Assembly (NCBI RefSeq): GCF_013248975.1
Contig: NZ_JABRWH010000001.1
Location: 2,996,001-3,060,000 of the forward strand
Direction of reading: 5' to 3'
DNA: 64,000 nucleotides
Source of the DNA: Neobacillus endophyticus
GTDB taxonomy: Bacteria; Bacillota; Bacilli; Bacillales; Cytobacillaceae
The number at the start of each line of letters is the position of its first letter. Positions within the stretch are counted from its first letter, which is position 1. Below, piece by piece: positions 8,837 through 17,349 of the stretch. The position numbers were made by a program, and so were the translations under genes. Under the pieces are notes generated by a model, which made no database searches, was not told the DNA's origin, and saw nothing but the letters and a program-made list of their open reading frames with translations.

Positions 8837-9040
8837 TAGCCGATAGGAAAGCATAACTTTTCTTTCAGGCAAAAGTGCACTAAGGAATGATTCGCGAGCA
8901 TTAGCCTCGCAGTCGAGAAGCTGTGCTTTTCGACTAACTACGCCACTGTCTTCGCCCTAACGGGCTCGCCAGTCGCGAGTTTTCTTTAAATAATGAAAGT
9001 TTTGATTTTTACATTGAAAACTGTCTAGTTCCAGCGCTTT
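8837..9040. repeat. Intergenic repeat-like segment of Bacillus type
   Basis: Non-coding stretch with GC-rich blocks unlike the AT-rich flanks. It has an AGTCGAGAAGC/GCTTTTCGACT hairpin near 8921-8937, several CGCGAG/CTCGCC words, and at 9018 the words CTGTCTAG(T)TCCAGCGC. From memory, those words resemble the start of an intergenic repeat common in Bacillus and Geobacillus genomes. The opening GATAGGAAAG recurs at 26102. The rest of the 8788-9219 gap holds the ppc terminator and the adhE control region. Confidence 0.45.
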
Positions 9041-9073
9041 TCTTATTTGAACTTTCTGTGAATTTTTTAAAAA

Positions 9074-9091
9074 TGAATGGTTATTCATTCA
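9074..9091. promoter_or_regulatory. Putative FadR operator upstream of adhE
   Basis: TGAATGGTTATTCATTCA differs at two central positions from the B. subtilis FadR operator consensus TGAATGAMTANTCATTCA, as I recall it. FadR represses beta-oxidation genes until long-chain acyl-CoA binds. The site is 129 bp before the adhE start codon. Confidence 0.5.
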
Positions 9092-9219
9092 GTTTTTCGC
9101 GTAATTCGACATTTTTCAATTTTATTCTGTGATATATTTTAGCCAGAATCATAAAAGGAATGGGATCGGATCACATTTGGGGGTATTTCTAAACAGAATG
9201 ATTTTGGAGGGGTGTTGAA

Positions 9220-11823
9220 ATGGCGATAAAAGAACGGGAGGTTCGAGACACACAGCAAGTTGCTGCGGAAATTAATGAGTTAGCCGAAAAAGGGGAAAAA
9301 TCTCTAAATGAATTTCGCTGCTACACTCAAGAAATGGTTGATAAAATTGTTAAACAAATGGCTCTGGCAGCATTGGAAAACCATAAGGATCTGGCAAAAC
9401 TTGCAATTGAAGAAACACAGAGAGGAGTATATGAAGATAAAGTTTTTAAAAATATGTTTGCTACCGAGTATATTTATAACAATATCCGGGATATGAAGAC
9501 GGTTGGTATGATCAGGGAGAATAGGCATGAGGGCATTGTAGAGATGGCCGAGCCTGCAGGCGTGATTGCTGGAATTATTCCGATTACGAATCCAACCTCA
9601 ACTGTCATTTTCAAAGCATTAATTTCGCTTAAAACAAGAAATCCAATTATTTTTGCGTTTCCACGTTATGCTCAAAAATGTTGTGCAAAAGCCTCTGAGA
9701 TCCTCCGCTATGCCGCAGTAAAGGCGGGGGCACCGGAAAACTGTATACAGTGGATAGATAGCTCATCACATGAAGCCTTTCTGGCATTGATGAAGCATCC
9801 GAAAATTTCTCTTATTTTGGCTACAGGAGGTCCAAATCTAGTTCAGGCAGCCTACAGTTCAGGCAAGCCGGCATTAGGAGTGGGTGCTGGAAATGTCCCT
9901 TGTTATATTGAAAAATCAGCGAATATAAAACGTGCTGTCAACGATTTGATATTATCAAAAACATTTGATAATGGTATGATTTGCGCTTCGGAGCAGGCTT
10001 TGATCATTGACAAAGAAATCTATGACGAGGTTAAAAGCGAATTAATAGCCAACAATTGTTATTTTCTTAATGAAGAAGAGAAACAAATGTTGGAACGGGT
10101 AGTCATTGATCCTAAACATCAAACGTTAAATCCATTGATAGTTGGTCTGCATGCCTATAAGATTGCAAAATTAGCAGGGGTGAATGTCCCTGTTGATACG
10201 AAAATTTTAATCGCAGAGCTGACTGGGGTAGGCCTGAATCATCCGCTATCCTGTGAAAAATTAAGCCCGATTTTGGCCTGCTATAAGGCTGATAGTTTAG
10301 CTCATAGTCTATTACTCGCAGAAAAAACGCTAGAGTATGGAGGACTTGGGCATTCGGCAGCCATTCATACTGCCAATCAGGATGTAATTGACACATTTGC
10401 AGAAAGAATGAAAGCCGGCCGCATTATCGTAAATACACCTTCCACACATGGCGCCATTGGAGATATTTATAATACCTCGCTGCCATCATTAACAATCGGT
10501 TGCGGAACATATGGCGGGAACTCAGTGTCACAGAACGTAGGTGCTGCCAATTTAATAAATATCAAGAAGGTGGCTAAAAGAAGAACCATGACGCAATGGT
10601 TTAAAGTCCCTTCACAAGTATTCTTTGAGAAAAACTCCATACAAACGCTTGCCGCCATTCCAGGAGTTACGAAAGCGTTTATTGTAACAAGCAGCAGTGC
10701 TGTAAAAAATGATTATTTGGATTCAGTACAATATTATTTGAATAAGAATCCGTCCTTCATTGTCAGTGATACTTTTTATGATGTTGAACAGGAACCTACT
10801 ATTGAAACGGTGAAAAGCGGAGCAGAAAGAATGAGGAAGTTTCAACCAGATTGCATCATTGCTCTCGGCGGTGGTTCTGTTATGGATGCAGCAAAAGCCA
10901 TGTGGTTGTTTTACGAACATCCGGATACCGATTTTAACAGTCTGACATTAAAGTTCTTTGATCCTAGCAAACGGGTCGTGAAATTCCCTTCACTAAGAAA
11001 TAAAGCGATATTAATAGCTATTCCTACGACATCAGGAACCGGGTCTGAGGTCACTTCTTTCGCTGTCATTACAGATAAAAGTAAAAATATTAAATATCCG
11101 TTGGCAGATCTGCAATTAACACCGGATGTTGCCATTGTTGATCCCCAATTTGTCATGAGTGTTCCTAAATCCGTTACGGCTGATACTGGGATGGATGTAT
11201 TAACACATGCAATTGAAGCGTATGTATCTGTCCTCGCTAATGATTATACGGACGGACTTGCCTTAAAAGCAATTAAGCTTGTATTTGATTACTTACCGAA
11301 GGCATTTCTTGATGGCAATGATGAACTGGCGCGGGAAAAAATGCATAATGCTTCAACGATTGCCGGCATGGCATTTGCCAACTCTTTCCTAGGTATTAAC
11401 CATAGTCTGGCACATGTTCTCGGTGCAGAATTTAATATTCCTCATGGGAGAGCGAATGCGATTTTGCTGCCGCATGTTATTCAGTTTAATGCAGCTAAAC
11501 CGAATAAGTTTATGACCTATCCAAAATATGAGCATTTTATTGCAGATGAACGTTACATGGAAATTTCCCAAATGTTAGGACTGCAAGCAAGCACGAAGGA
11601 AGAAGGCATTAACAGCTTAATTAATGCGATTGGAAAACTAGCAGACACATTGGATATTCCTATGAATTTAAAGGCGTATGGAATTAGTGAATCGGAGTTT
11701 GAAAGCAAAGTAGATCTCCTTGCAGAACGAGCCTTTGATGACCAGGATACGATCGCTAATCCCAAAATGCCACTTATTACTGAACTCAAGGAGATTTACA
11801 GAAAAGCATATATTGGCGTGTAA
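9220..11823 (+). CDS. adhE: Bifunctional acetaldehyde-CoA/alcohol dehydrogenase
   Basis: Reduces acetyl-CoA to acetaldehyde and then ethanol with 2 NADH, regenerating NAD+ in fermentation; such enzymes form cytosolic spirosomes. 867 aa, the usual length of the fused enzyme. The N-terminal CoA-dependent aldehyde dehydrogenase carries the catalytic Cys255 in FDNGMICASEQ. The C-terminal iron alcohol dehydrogenase starts near 460, with GGGSVMDAAKA (about 550) and the metal-binding histidines in NHSLAHVLGAEFNIPHG (H728, H732, H742). GGAGGGG precedes the ATG. It has its own control region and terminator. A clear full-length Rex box (TTGTGA-N6-TCACAA) was not found upstream; a FadR-like operator is. 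Confidence 0.95.
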   Translation: MAIKEREVRDTQQVAAEINELAEKGEKSLNEFRCYTQEMVDKIVKQMALAALENHKDLAKLAIEETQRGVYEDKVFKNMFATEYIYNNIRDMKTVGMIRENRHEGIVEMAEPAGVIAGIIPITNPTSTVIFKALISLKTRNPIIFAFPRYAQKCCAKASEILRYAAVKAGAPENCIQWIDSSSHEAFLALMKHPKISLILATGGPNLVQAAYSSGKPALGVGAGNVPCYIEKSANIKRAVNDLILSKTFDNGMICASEQALIIDKEIYDEVKSELIANNCYFLNEEEKQMLERVVIDPKHQTLNPLIVGLHAYKIAKLAGVNVPVDTKILIAELTGVGLNHPLSCEKLSPILACYKADSLAHSLLLAEKTLEYGGLGHSAAIHTANQDVIDTFAERMKAGRIIVNTPSTHGAIGDIYNTSLPSLTIGCGTYGGNSVSQNVGAANLINIKKVAKRRTMTQWFKVPSQVFFEKNSIQTLAAIPGVTKAFIVTSSSAVKNDYLDSVQYYLNKNPSFIVSDTFYDVEQEPTIETVKSGAERMRKFQPDCIIALGGGSVMDAAKAMWLFYEHPDTDFNSLTLKFFDPSKRVVKFPSLRNKAILIAIPTTSGTGSEVTSFAVITDKSKNIKYPLADLQLTPDVAIVDPQFVMSVPKSVTADTGMDVLTHAIEAYVSVLANDYTDGLALKAIKLVFDYLPKAFLDGNDELAREKMHNASTIAGMAFANSFLGINHSLAHVLGAEFNIPHGRANAILLPHVIQFNAAKPNKFMTYPKYEHFIADERYMEISQMLGLQASTKEEGINSLINAIGKLADTLDIPMNLKAYGISESEFESKVDLLAERAFDDQDTIANPKMPLITELKEIYRKAYIGV

Positions 11824-11834
11824 TAACTAGGAAA

Positions 11835-11876
11835 ATAGGATCAGTCCCTGTTATTAAGGGGCTGATTTCCCTATTA
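11835..11876 (+). terminator. Terminator after adhE
   Basis: The stem ATCAGTCCC / GGGGCTGAT (11840-11848 with 11858-11866) is extended by AATAGG/CCCTATT. The T tract is short, so strength is uncertain. Confidence 0.65.
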
Positions 11877-12048
11877 ACCCTTCATAGAAAATTGGCAAGT
11901 ATTTTCCGAACATTTTGTGAACAATCATATAAACCTTGTCAGAAACTAGTTGGTTTCACTGAAATACTTGTAAAAGAGTGTGAGATCTTGTCAAATGCCC
12001 CCTCTTATAAATGGAGATTATGAAGATTGATGTAAAATGCTGTCGTAA

Positions 12049-12062
12049 TTGAAGCGTTTACA
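12049..12062. promoter_or_regulatory. Candidate CcpA cre site before acyl-CoA ligase
   Basis: TTGAAGCGTTTACA agrees at 12 of 14 positions with the cre consensus TGWAANCGNTNWCA. It lies 96 bp before the ligase start, where it could give carbon catabolite repression. The rest of the 11877-12157 gap is AT-rich and shows no gene. Confidence 0.45.
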
Positions 12063-12157
12063 AAAGGTTGAATTAAAATAATAATTTAATTGGATATACC
12101 TTCCACCCATTTCACTTCATTTTTGAAATAGGCGGGCCATTTTAGGAGGGGAAAGAC

Positions 12158-13789
12158 ATGAATTACCTGAAAAAACCATGGTTAAAATTCTATGATCCAA
12201 GAATCAGCGAGGATGTTTCTATTGAATACGAATCATTATTTGACCTTCTCATGCAGGCTGCAAAAATACATAATGACAGGCCGGCATTGACTTTCAAAGG
12301 AAGGTCATGGACTTATAAGGAAACAAAAACGATTGCAGAATGGTTTTCAGCCTCATTGTATCGAGTTGGATTTAAAAAAGGTGATCGTTTGGCCATCATG
12401 CTCCCTAATTGCCCTCAGTATATTTTCAGCTTGTTTGCTGCGTCCCGTTTGGGCGGCATAGCCGTACAGGTAAATCCGATGTATGTCGAACGGGAAATTG
12501 AATACGTTCTAAACGACTCTGATGCAGAATACATGGTTGTGTTAGATTCCCTTTACCCACGAATTAAACAAGTCCAGCCAAACACTTCTTTAAAAAGAAT
12601 TATTGTTGTCGGTTTTGGAGTCAGTAAAATTCCATTGGCAGATAACGATCTATATTTTGAAGATTTTCTTACCCATGATCACGTCATTCCGGATATACCT
12701 ATTGATATAAAAGAAGATGTTGCTATTTTGCAATATACAGGAGGAACAACTGGAGTTTCCAAAGGGGTGATGTTAACACATCACAATTTATTGGCTAATA
12801 TTATTCAAGTTTGTGAATTTACTTATAATGCAGTTGATGAAAAACCGGAAAATTTTAAAATCGTCAGTGTACTTCCTATGTTTCACGTATATGGTCTTTC
12901 TTGTAACGCGCTATCTGCTATTAGGATTGGATGTAACCAGCTAATAATGCCGCGTTTTGATGTAAATGAACTGCTTACATTAGTGAAAGAAGAAAAGCCT
13001 TTCCAACTGACAGCGGTCCCAACAATGATATTCGCGTTAAATAGCCATCCCAATCTGGAGGAAAGCAGTCTTGGGGAGCTCTTTTTCTTAAGTAGCGGTG
13101 GTGCTCCACTTCCAGTAGAACAGGTTAAAAAGTTTGAAAGAAGAGTGGGAATTAGGGTTTCAGATGGATACGGTCTTTCAGAAACAGCGCCATCGGCGAT
13201 CTCAACCCCTCCATTTTTACCGCGAAAATTGGGCAGTGTCGGAATCCCCCTCCCAGGGACTGAAGCAAGAATTGTCAGAGAAACGGCAAATGGCTTTGAA
13301 GATGTACCAGTAGGAGAAGCCGGCGAGCTTGTTTTAAGAGGTCCGCAGGTTATGAAAGGATATTGGAAACGTCCTGAAGATACAGAAATGGTGTTAAAGG
13401 ATGGTTGGTTATTTACGGGAGATATCGCAAAAATGGATGAGGATGGATACTTTTATATTTTAGATCGAAAGAAAGATATTATTATCGCGAGTGGCTATAA
13501 TGTTTACCCGCGCGAAATTGAAGAAGTATTGTATCAGCATGATGCTGTAGAAGAAGCGATAGTTATCGGTGTTGAGGATTCTTACCGTGGAGAAACAGTA
13601 AAGGCGTTTGTGAAACTAAAACCAGGTGTTGAACTGAAACCGGAATCATTAATGGACTTTGCTAAACAAAATCTTGCACCATTCAAGGTGCCAAAACAAA
13701 TAGAAATTCTTGATGAACTTCCTAAATCTTCTGTAGGAAAATTGCTAAGAAGAATGCTTCGTAAGGAAGAGGAAAAGCTTCAAGTTTAA
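12158..13789 (+). CDS. Long-chain fatty acid-CoA ligase (AMP-forming)
   Basis: Activates a carboxylic acid, probably a fatty acid, to its CoA ester via an acyl-adenylate. 543 aa, family-typical. Motifs in order: the P-loop-like YTGGTTGVSKGVMLTH (about 197-212), SDGYGLSETAP (A5-type motif, about 340), the hinge LFTGDIAKMDEDGYFYILDRKKDIIIASGYNVYPREIE (A7/A8), and the catalytic Lys in PKSSVGKLLRR near the C terminus. It lies just upstream of the PHA genes on the same strand, so it may feed acyl-CoA towards storage or degradation. Chain length is not readable. The RBS AGGAGGGGAA precedes the ATG. Confidence 0.88.
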   Translation: MNYLKKPWLKFYDPRISEDVSIEYESLFDLLMQAAKIHNDRPALTFKGRSWTYKETKTIAEWFSASLYRVGFKKGDRLAIMLPNCPQYIFSLFAASRLGGIAVQVNPMYVEREIEYVLNDSDAEYMVVLDSLYPRIKQVQPNTSLKRIIVVGFGVSKIPLADNDLYFEDFLTHDHVIPDIPIDIKEDVAILQYTGGTTGVSKGVMLTHHNLLANIIQVCEFTYNAVDEKPENFKIVSVLPMFHVYGLSCNALSAIRIGCNQLIMPRFDVNELLTLVKEEKPFQLTAVPTMIFALNSHPNLEESSLGELFFLSSGGAPLPVEQVKKFERRVGIRVSDGYGLSETAPSAISTPPFLPRKLGSVGIPLPGTEARIVRETANGFEDVPVGEAGELVLRGPQVMKGYWKRPEDTEMVLKDGWLFTGDIAKMDEDGYFYILDRKKDIIIASGYNVYPREIEEVLYQHDAVEEAIVIGVEDSYRGETVKAFVKLKPGVELKPESLMDFAKQNLAPFKVPKQIEILDELPKSSVGKLLRRMLRKEEEKLQV

Positions 13790-13855
13790 ATTTGAAAGGG
13801 CCGAATTTTTGAGATTAACAAGTAAATTCCAATGGCGGAACAGGAGGAAAGAAAA

Positions 13856-14530
13856 ATGGAAGAAAATCAAGAAAAATTAAATCCCTCGGGAAAATTGAAT
13901 GAAGAAAGTGTCAATGAAGAGAATTCAGAGCAAAACACTGTGCAAGAAAACAACGTTTTAAACGAAAATCCGGAACATTTATCCAGCCTTAATATGCTAT
14001 GGCGCCATGCGTTCAGTGAATTGGACGAATGGGAAAAACGGGCCGACCTTCGTGATGATCTATTATTGGCTAGAGCAAAACTTTTTGCTGAAAACTTTGA
14101 AAGAAATCAAGACAATTTAAAAGCGATTACAGAACAATTTACAAAAGAGCTTGTTGAATGGGAGAAAACAGCCCGTGAAGAGATATTAATGTCAACTACG
14201 GTAGTGCAGCATTTCTTTCCGAAAAAGTCATATGAAGAACTGAATGAACAAATGGATGCAATCCAAAAACGCACAATGTCCATACTACGGACTCCTTTTC
14301 AGGGCTTACCGAACCAGCAGATGGTAGATAAGTATCCGGAAGTGATAGAACAATATATCAAAATAAGGAAAAAAGCTAGACAGCAATATATTAAAGCGGT
14401 TAAACATGCGGGCAACATTATCTATGAAAATCAAATTGGTGTTATCAATTTTTTTACCAGACAAATAAAAAATTTTGTTCTGCCTTTTAATAAGTATATG
14501 GAAAAACAAGAGGAAATAACAAAATCGTAG
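13856..14530 (+). CDS. Coiled-coil phasin-like protein of the PHA cluster
   Basis: A 224-aa protein not recognised by name. The ATG at 13856 is preferred over the in-frame ATG at 13832 because ACAGGAGGAAAG lies directly before it. The first 50 residues are acidic and low complexity (Glu, Asn, Ser), followed by long amphipathic helices (LWRHAFSELDEWEKRADLRDD..). Its layout parallels PhaP at 17768: helix, a TPF/TPV break (RTPFQGL here, FTPVRSIF in PhaP), then IRKKARQQYIKAVKHA against RRNAWFEVRREYVNLA. It sits directly before phaR, so a granule-surface protein is a fair inference. No catalytic motif or membrane segment. Confidence 0.6.
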   Translation: MEENQEKLNPSGKLNEESVNEENSEQNTVQENNVLNENPEHLSSLNMLWRHAFSELDEWEKRADLRDDLLLARAKLFAENFERNQDNLKAITEQFTKELVEWEKTAREEILMSTTVVQHFFPKKSYEELNEQMDAIQKRTMSILRTPFQGLPNQQMVDKYPEVIEQYIKIRKKARQQYIKAVKHAGNIIYENQIGVINFFTRQIKNFVLPFNKYMEKQEEITKS

Positions 14531-14547
14531 AAAAAGGGGTGCCATGC

Positions 14548-15258
14548 ATGACGGAGGAGAAAGAGTATGATTTATTGTCAAGCTACAATCGAATAGCTGG
14601 GCTTTGGGAGAAGCAGCTAAACGGGCTTTTATATATGCTTACAGATAATAAAGAATTTGTCCGGTCAGCCAATTTGGGTCTTAACGTATATTCCCGTTAC
14701 TTGGAATTGTTTAAGAAAAATCAGGAGTTTATGGCCAGTCTTATGAATATCCCAACCAAAAAAGATATTGCAAGAGTGGCAAAGCAATCCATACAGGCCG
14801 AAGAGAAAATGGATATATTGGAAGAACAGATCTGGAGTGTTCAGGACGGCATTGCAGCCTTTAATAAAGAAAATTTGGAATTTCTTAAGGAAGTAGTTAA
14901 TACTTTGAATTCGTTGAAGGCTGATCTACCACAGACAGTACAGGAATATGCCAATACGGGACATCTTACAAAGGATATCCAAGAATTAAAACAGGGGCTA
15001 ATAGATATAAAGATTCTTCAGGTAAATCTTCAGGAGATGAAATCAGAGCTCGAAGGAATCAGGAAAACTCAGGAAGAATTTGCTTCGGCTATAATTCCGG
15101 ATGAAATACACCTTCGGGAAATAGAGTTTCAGGATTTAAAACAGGAAATGGTCCAATTAGCAGATATTAAATCGGAGATCGCAGAAATTAGACGTTTACT
15201 GGAAACAAAAAAAGAATTGGTCCTGTCCGGGGAAAGGGCTTCAATCGGAAGTCTTTGA
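14548..15258 (+). CDS. phaR: PHA synthase subunit PhaR
   Basis: Partner subunit of the class IV polyhydroxyalkanoate synthase; PhaC of Bacillus type needs it for activity. 236 aa from the ATG at 14548 (an in-frame GTG at 14539 is less well placed relative to AAAAAGGGGT). Almost entirely helical and coiled coil. The N-terminal half contains the conserved region around FLASL..IPTKKDIARVAKQSIQAEEKMDILEEQIW, typical of PhaR. The C-terminal half (EMKSELEGIRKTQEEF.., about 160-225) is longer than in the roughly 200-aa B. megaterium protein. The stop overlaps the GAGGAGG RBS of phaC. Confidence 0.85.
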   Translation: MTEEKEYDLLSSYNRIAGLWEKQLNGLLYMLTDNKEFVRSANLGLNVYSRYLELFKKNQEFMASLMNIPTKKDIARVAKQSIQAEEKMDILEEQIWSVQDGIAAFNKENLEFLKEVVNTLNSLKADLPQTVQEYANTGHLTKDIQELKQGLIDIKILQVNLQEMKSELEGIRKTQEEFASAIIPDEIHLREIEFQDLKQEMVQLADIKSEIAEIRRLLETKKELVLSGERASIGSL

Positions 15259-15270
15259 GGAGGATGTTAA

Positions 15271-16341
15271 ATGATTAATAAAGGATCAAAAATGCCGATT
15301 TTAAACTTTGAGCAAGAAACGAAACGCTGGAACCAGCTTTATAAGGTATTGACTGAGCCAAAGCCAGAAATTGTGCCTACCCCAAGAGAATGTATATGGA
15401 AAAAGAACAAATCGACGTTGTGGTATCATCCGGCCAAAGAAAAAAAATACGAAATACCTGTTTTTCTTGTCTACTCGCTGTTAAATAAAACGTATATTCT
15501 TGATGTTGGCGAAGGAAGCAGCGTCGTTGGAGGTCTTGTGGATCGCGGATATGATGTGTATTTGCTGGATTGGGGCTCACCTGAGCTTGAAGATCGCGAT
15601 ATTTCATTAGATCATTATATTTTAGATTATATGGAAAAGGCTGTACGAAGGGCCGTACGGCATTCAGGCGCAAAAGAAATATCATTGGCCGGCTATTGCT
15701 TAGGGGGAACGGTTGCCGCCATTCTCTCATCGATCACCGATCTTCCTATTAAAAATTTAATTCTCGCAGCTGTTCCAATTGATTTTAGTGTTGGGATCGT
15801 ACCCCAGAAGTGGTTGGATGGGCTTCAAAAAGGCTACTTGAGCTTTGATCGATTTGCCAATGCTTATGGCACTATTCCATCACCATTTTTATATTTAATG
15901 TTTAGAATGCTTTCACCAGTCTATGGAACTCCTGTGATCAATTTAATTACCAGAGCACATGATAAGGATTATGTTGAAAAATGGCACAGGATGGACAAAT
16001 GGACAAAAGATACAGCCTCTTTTGCCGGTGCCGCCTTTAAGCAATTATTTAATGATTTATATCGCGAAAATAAATTGTTAAAGGGAGAAATGGTTATTGG
16101 CGGAAGGAGAGTGGACTTGAAAAATATCAAATGTCCTCTATTTGTCTTTTCATGTTCTCGTGATACGCTTGTCTCAGAACAGCAAAGCCTCCCTGTCATC
16201 GATCTTGTATCAAGTGAAGATAAGACGTACAAAGTTTATAAAGGCGGTCATGTGTCATTGGCATTGACAGGTATTTTTGCTGAAATTATGGATCCATGGC
16301 TGGCTGTACGCTCACGTGAGGTTCAAGTAGCTCCTGCATAA
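15271..16341 (+). CDS. phaC: Class IV polyhydroxyalkanoate synthase PhaC
   Basis: Polymerises (R)-3-hydroxyacyl-CoA to polyhydroxyalkanoate at the granule surface. 356 aa, the size of class III/IV catalytic subunits. The lipase-like box is GYCLGG with Cys143 replacing Ser, the hallmark of PHA synthases. The triad is completed by Asp298 in SRDTLVSEQ and His327 in GGHVSLAL. The conserved YLLDWGSPE block (about 90-98) is present. The pair phaR-phaC lacks the phaB that separates them in B. megaterium. RBS GAGGAGG. A possible hairpin terminator follows. Confidence 0.95.
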   Translation: MINKGSKMPILNFEQETKRWNQLYKVLTEPKPEIVPTPRECIWKKNKSTLWYHPAKEKKYEIPVFLVYSLLNKTYILDVGEGSSVVGGLVDRGYDVYLLDWGSPELEDRDISLDHYILDYMEKAVRRAVRHSGAKEISLAGYCLGGTVAAILSSITDLPIKNLILAAVPIDFSVGIVPQKWLDGLQKGYLSFDRFANAYGTIPSPFLYLMFRMLSPVYGTPVINLITRAHDKDYVEKWHRMDKWTKDTASFAGAAFKQLFNDLYRENKLLKGEMVIGGRRVDLKNIKCPLFVFSCSRDTLVSEQQSLPVIDLVSSEDKTYKVYKGGHVSLALTGIFAEIMDPWLAVRSREVQVAPA

Positions 16342-16373
16342 AACAGGAGGACGAGAAATAAATTAGTAACGGG

Positions 16374-16408
16374 AGGAAGGGCAGGGGGACCTACCTATCC
16401 TTCCTAAT
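16374..16408. terminator. Bidirectional terminator between phaC and hydrolase
   Basis: AGGAAGG (16375-16381) pairs with the CCTTCCT near 16399-16405 across an imperfect stem. It lies between convergent genes and could serve both. T tracts are weak. Confidence 0.5.
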
Positions 16409-16417
16409 CAAATTAAA

Positions 16418-17200
16418 TTAGACAGCAGACCTTTGCTGGTTGAGGAAATTACGCAGCATGGAGTTAAACCGGTCTTTGGCTTCCAGTTTGGCAATATGAC
16501 CGGTATTCCTCAAAATAGTGAATTTTGAATGAGGTATTCGCTTGTGCATGCAAACTTGAATCCAAACAGGTAATATTGAATCATACTGGCCGCCAATGAT
16601 CAATGTCGGGACCTTTATTTTAGGTAATAAAGTTAAATTATTGACTTCCAAGCAAGCCTTAAGGGAATCAATAAAAACCTGTTTCTTTGGTTGAAAAAAT
16701 TGGTAAAACTCCTCTGCCGTATCTTTATTCCATGAAAAAAGTGCCATTCGTGCAATATACTCAGCAGGATCGCCAGAAGCTGAAACGCATTCAAACTTTT
16801 CCTTTCGATTGTTAAATAGGAATTCTTTTAGTCTGTTTGGAAAATAGTGAAAAGTGCTAATTAACATGAGGGAACGAACCATCGAAGGCGCCTGTCGATA
16901 AATTTCTTGGGCAACGGCACCGCCCATTGATAAACCCAAAATATGAGCGGTTTCAATTTCTAATTCTTTCAATAATCCAATGATGTCGGCGGCAAAATTT
17001 TGAATGGTAATCCCTATTGTTTTAAAACATTCTCCATGTCCCCGTAAATCAGGTATGATCAACTCATACTGATCGGCTAATTCAAACTGGTTTTTCCAAC
17101 CTTCTTTCATTTCACCCAGACCATGAATGAGGACAAAGGGCTCCCCTTTACCAAAATGCAAATACGGGATACCTGCTTTACTTAACTTTGAAATTTCCAT
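16418..17200 (-). CDS. alpha/beta hydrolase in PHA cluster
   Basis: A 260-aa alpha/beta hydrolase. The HGLGEMKEGW oxyanion region, nucleophile elbow GLSMGGAVAQ (Ser), Asp in IIGGQYDSILP and His in NTGHIAKLEAKDRF form a complete triad. It lies between phaC and the divergent phaQ-phaP genes. A role in PHA mobilisation (intracellular depolymerase or oligomer hydrolase) is therefore attractive, but sequence alone cannot separate that from a general esterase. It shares its upstream region with phaQ on the opposite strand, so both could be controlled from there. Confidence 0.8.
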   Translation of the reverse strand: MEISKLSKAGIPYLHFGKGEPFVLIHGLGEMKEGWKNQFELADQYELIIPDLRGHGECFKTIGITIQNFAADIIGLLKELEIETAHILGLSMGGAVAQEIYRQAPSMVRSLMLISTFHYFPNRLKEFLFNNRKEKFECVSASGDPAEYIARMALFSWNKDTAEEFYQFFQPKKQVFIDSLKACLEVNNLTLLPKIKVPTLIIGGQYDSILPVWIQVCMHKRIPHSKFTILRNTGHIAKLEAKDRFNSMLRNFLNQQRSAV

Positions 17201-17290
17201 TTTACACCACCCTTATTATTTTGAAAAAGTTTATAACTACGAAGTAATAGAGGAAAAGATCTAACTGAGGCTGTTAGTCATCAGGATTTG

Positions 17291-17309
17291 TAATATTGAC
17301 AAAATATTA
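17291..17309. promoter_or_regulatory. Palindrome over the phaQ -35 box, possible PhaQ operator
   Basis: TAATATT-GACAA-AATATTA is a perfect 7-bp inverted repeat that covers the -35 hexamer of the phaQ promoter. PhaQ-type regulators are known to repress their own operon. Confidence 0.5.
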
Positions 17310-17325
17310 CTGATAGATGTAAAAT
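17296..17325 (+). promoter_or_regulatory. Sigma-A promoter of phaQP
   Basis: TTGACA (17296-17301), an 18-bp spacer and TAAAAT (17320-17325). It is 25 bp before the phaQ start. Confidence 0.7.
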
Positions 17326-17349
17326 ACATATAGGTGAGGTGATAAAAAT

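Noticed and set aside
8830..9219. Rex operator upstream of adhE
   Set aside because: TGTGA half sites occur (9056, 9128), but no TTGTGA-N6-TCACAA palindrome is present.
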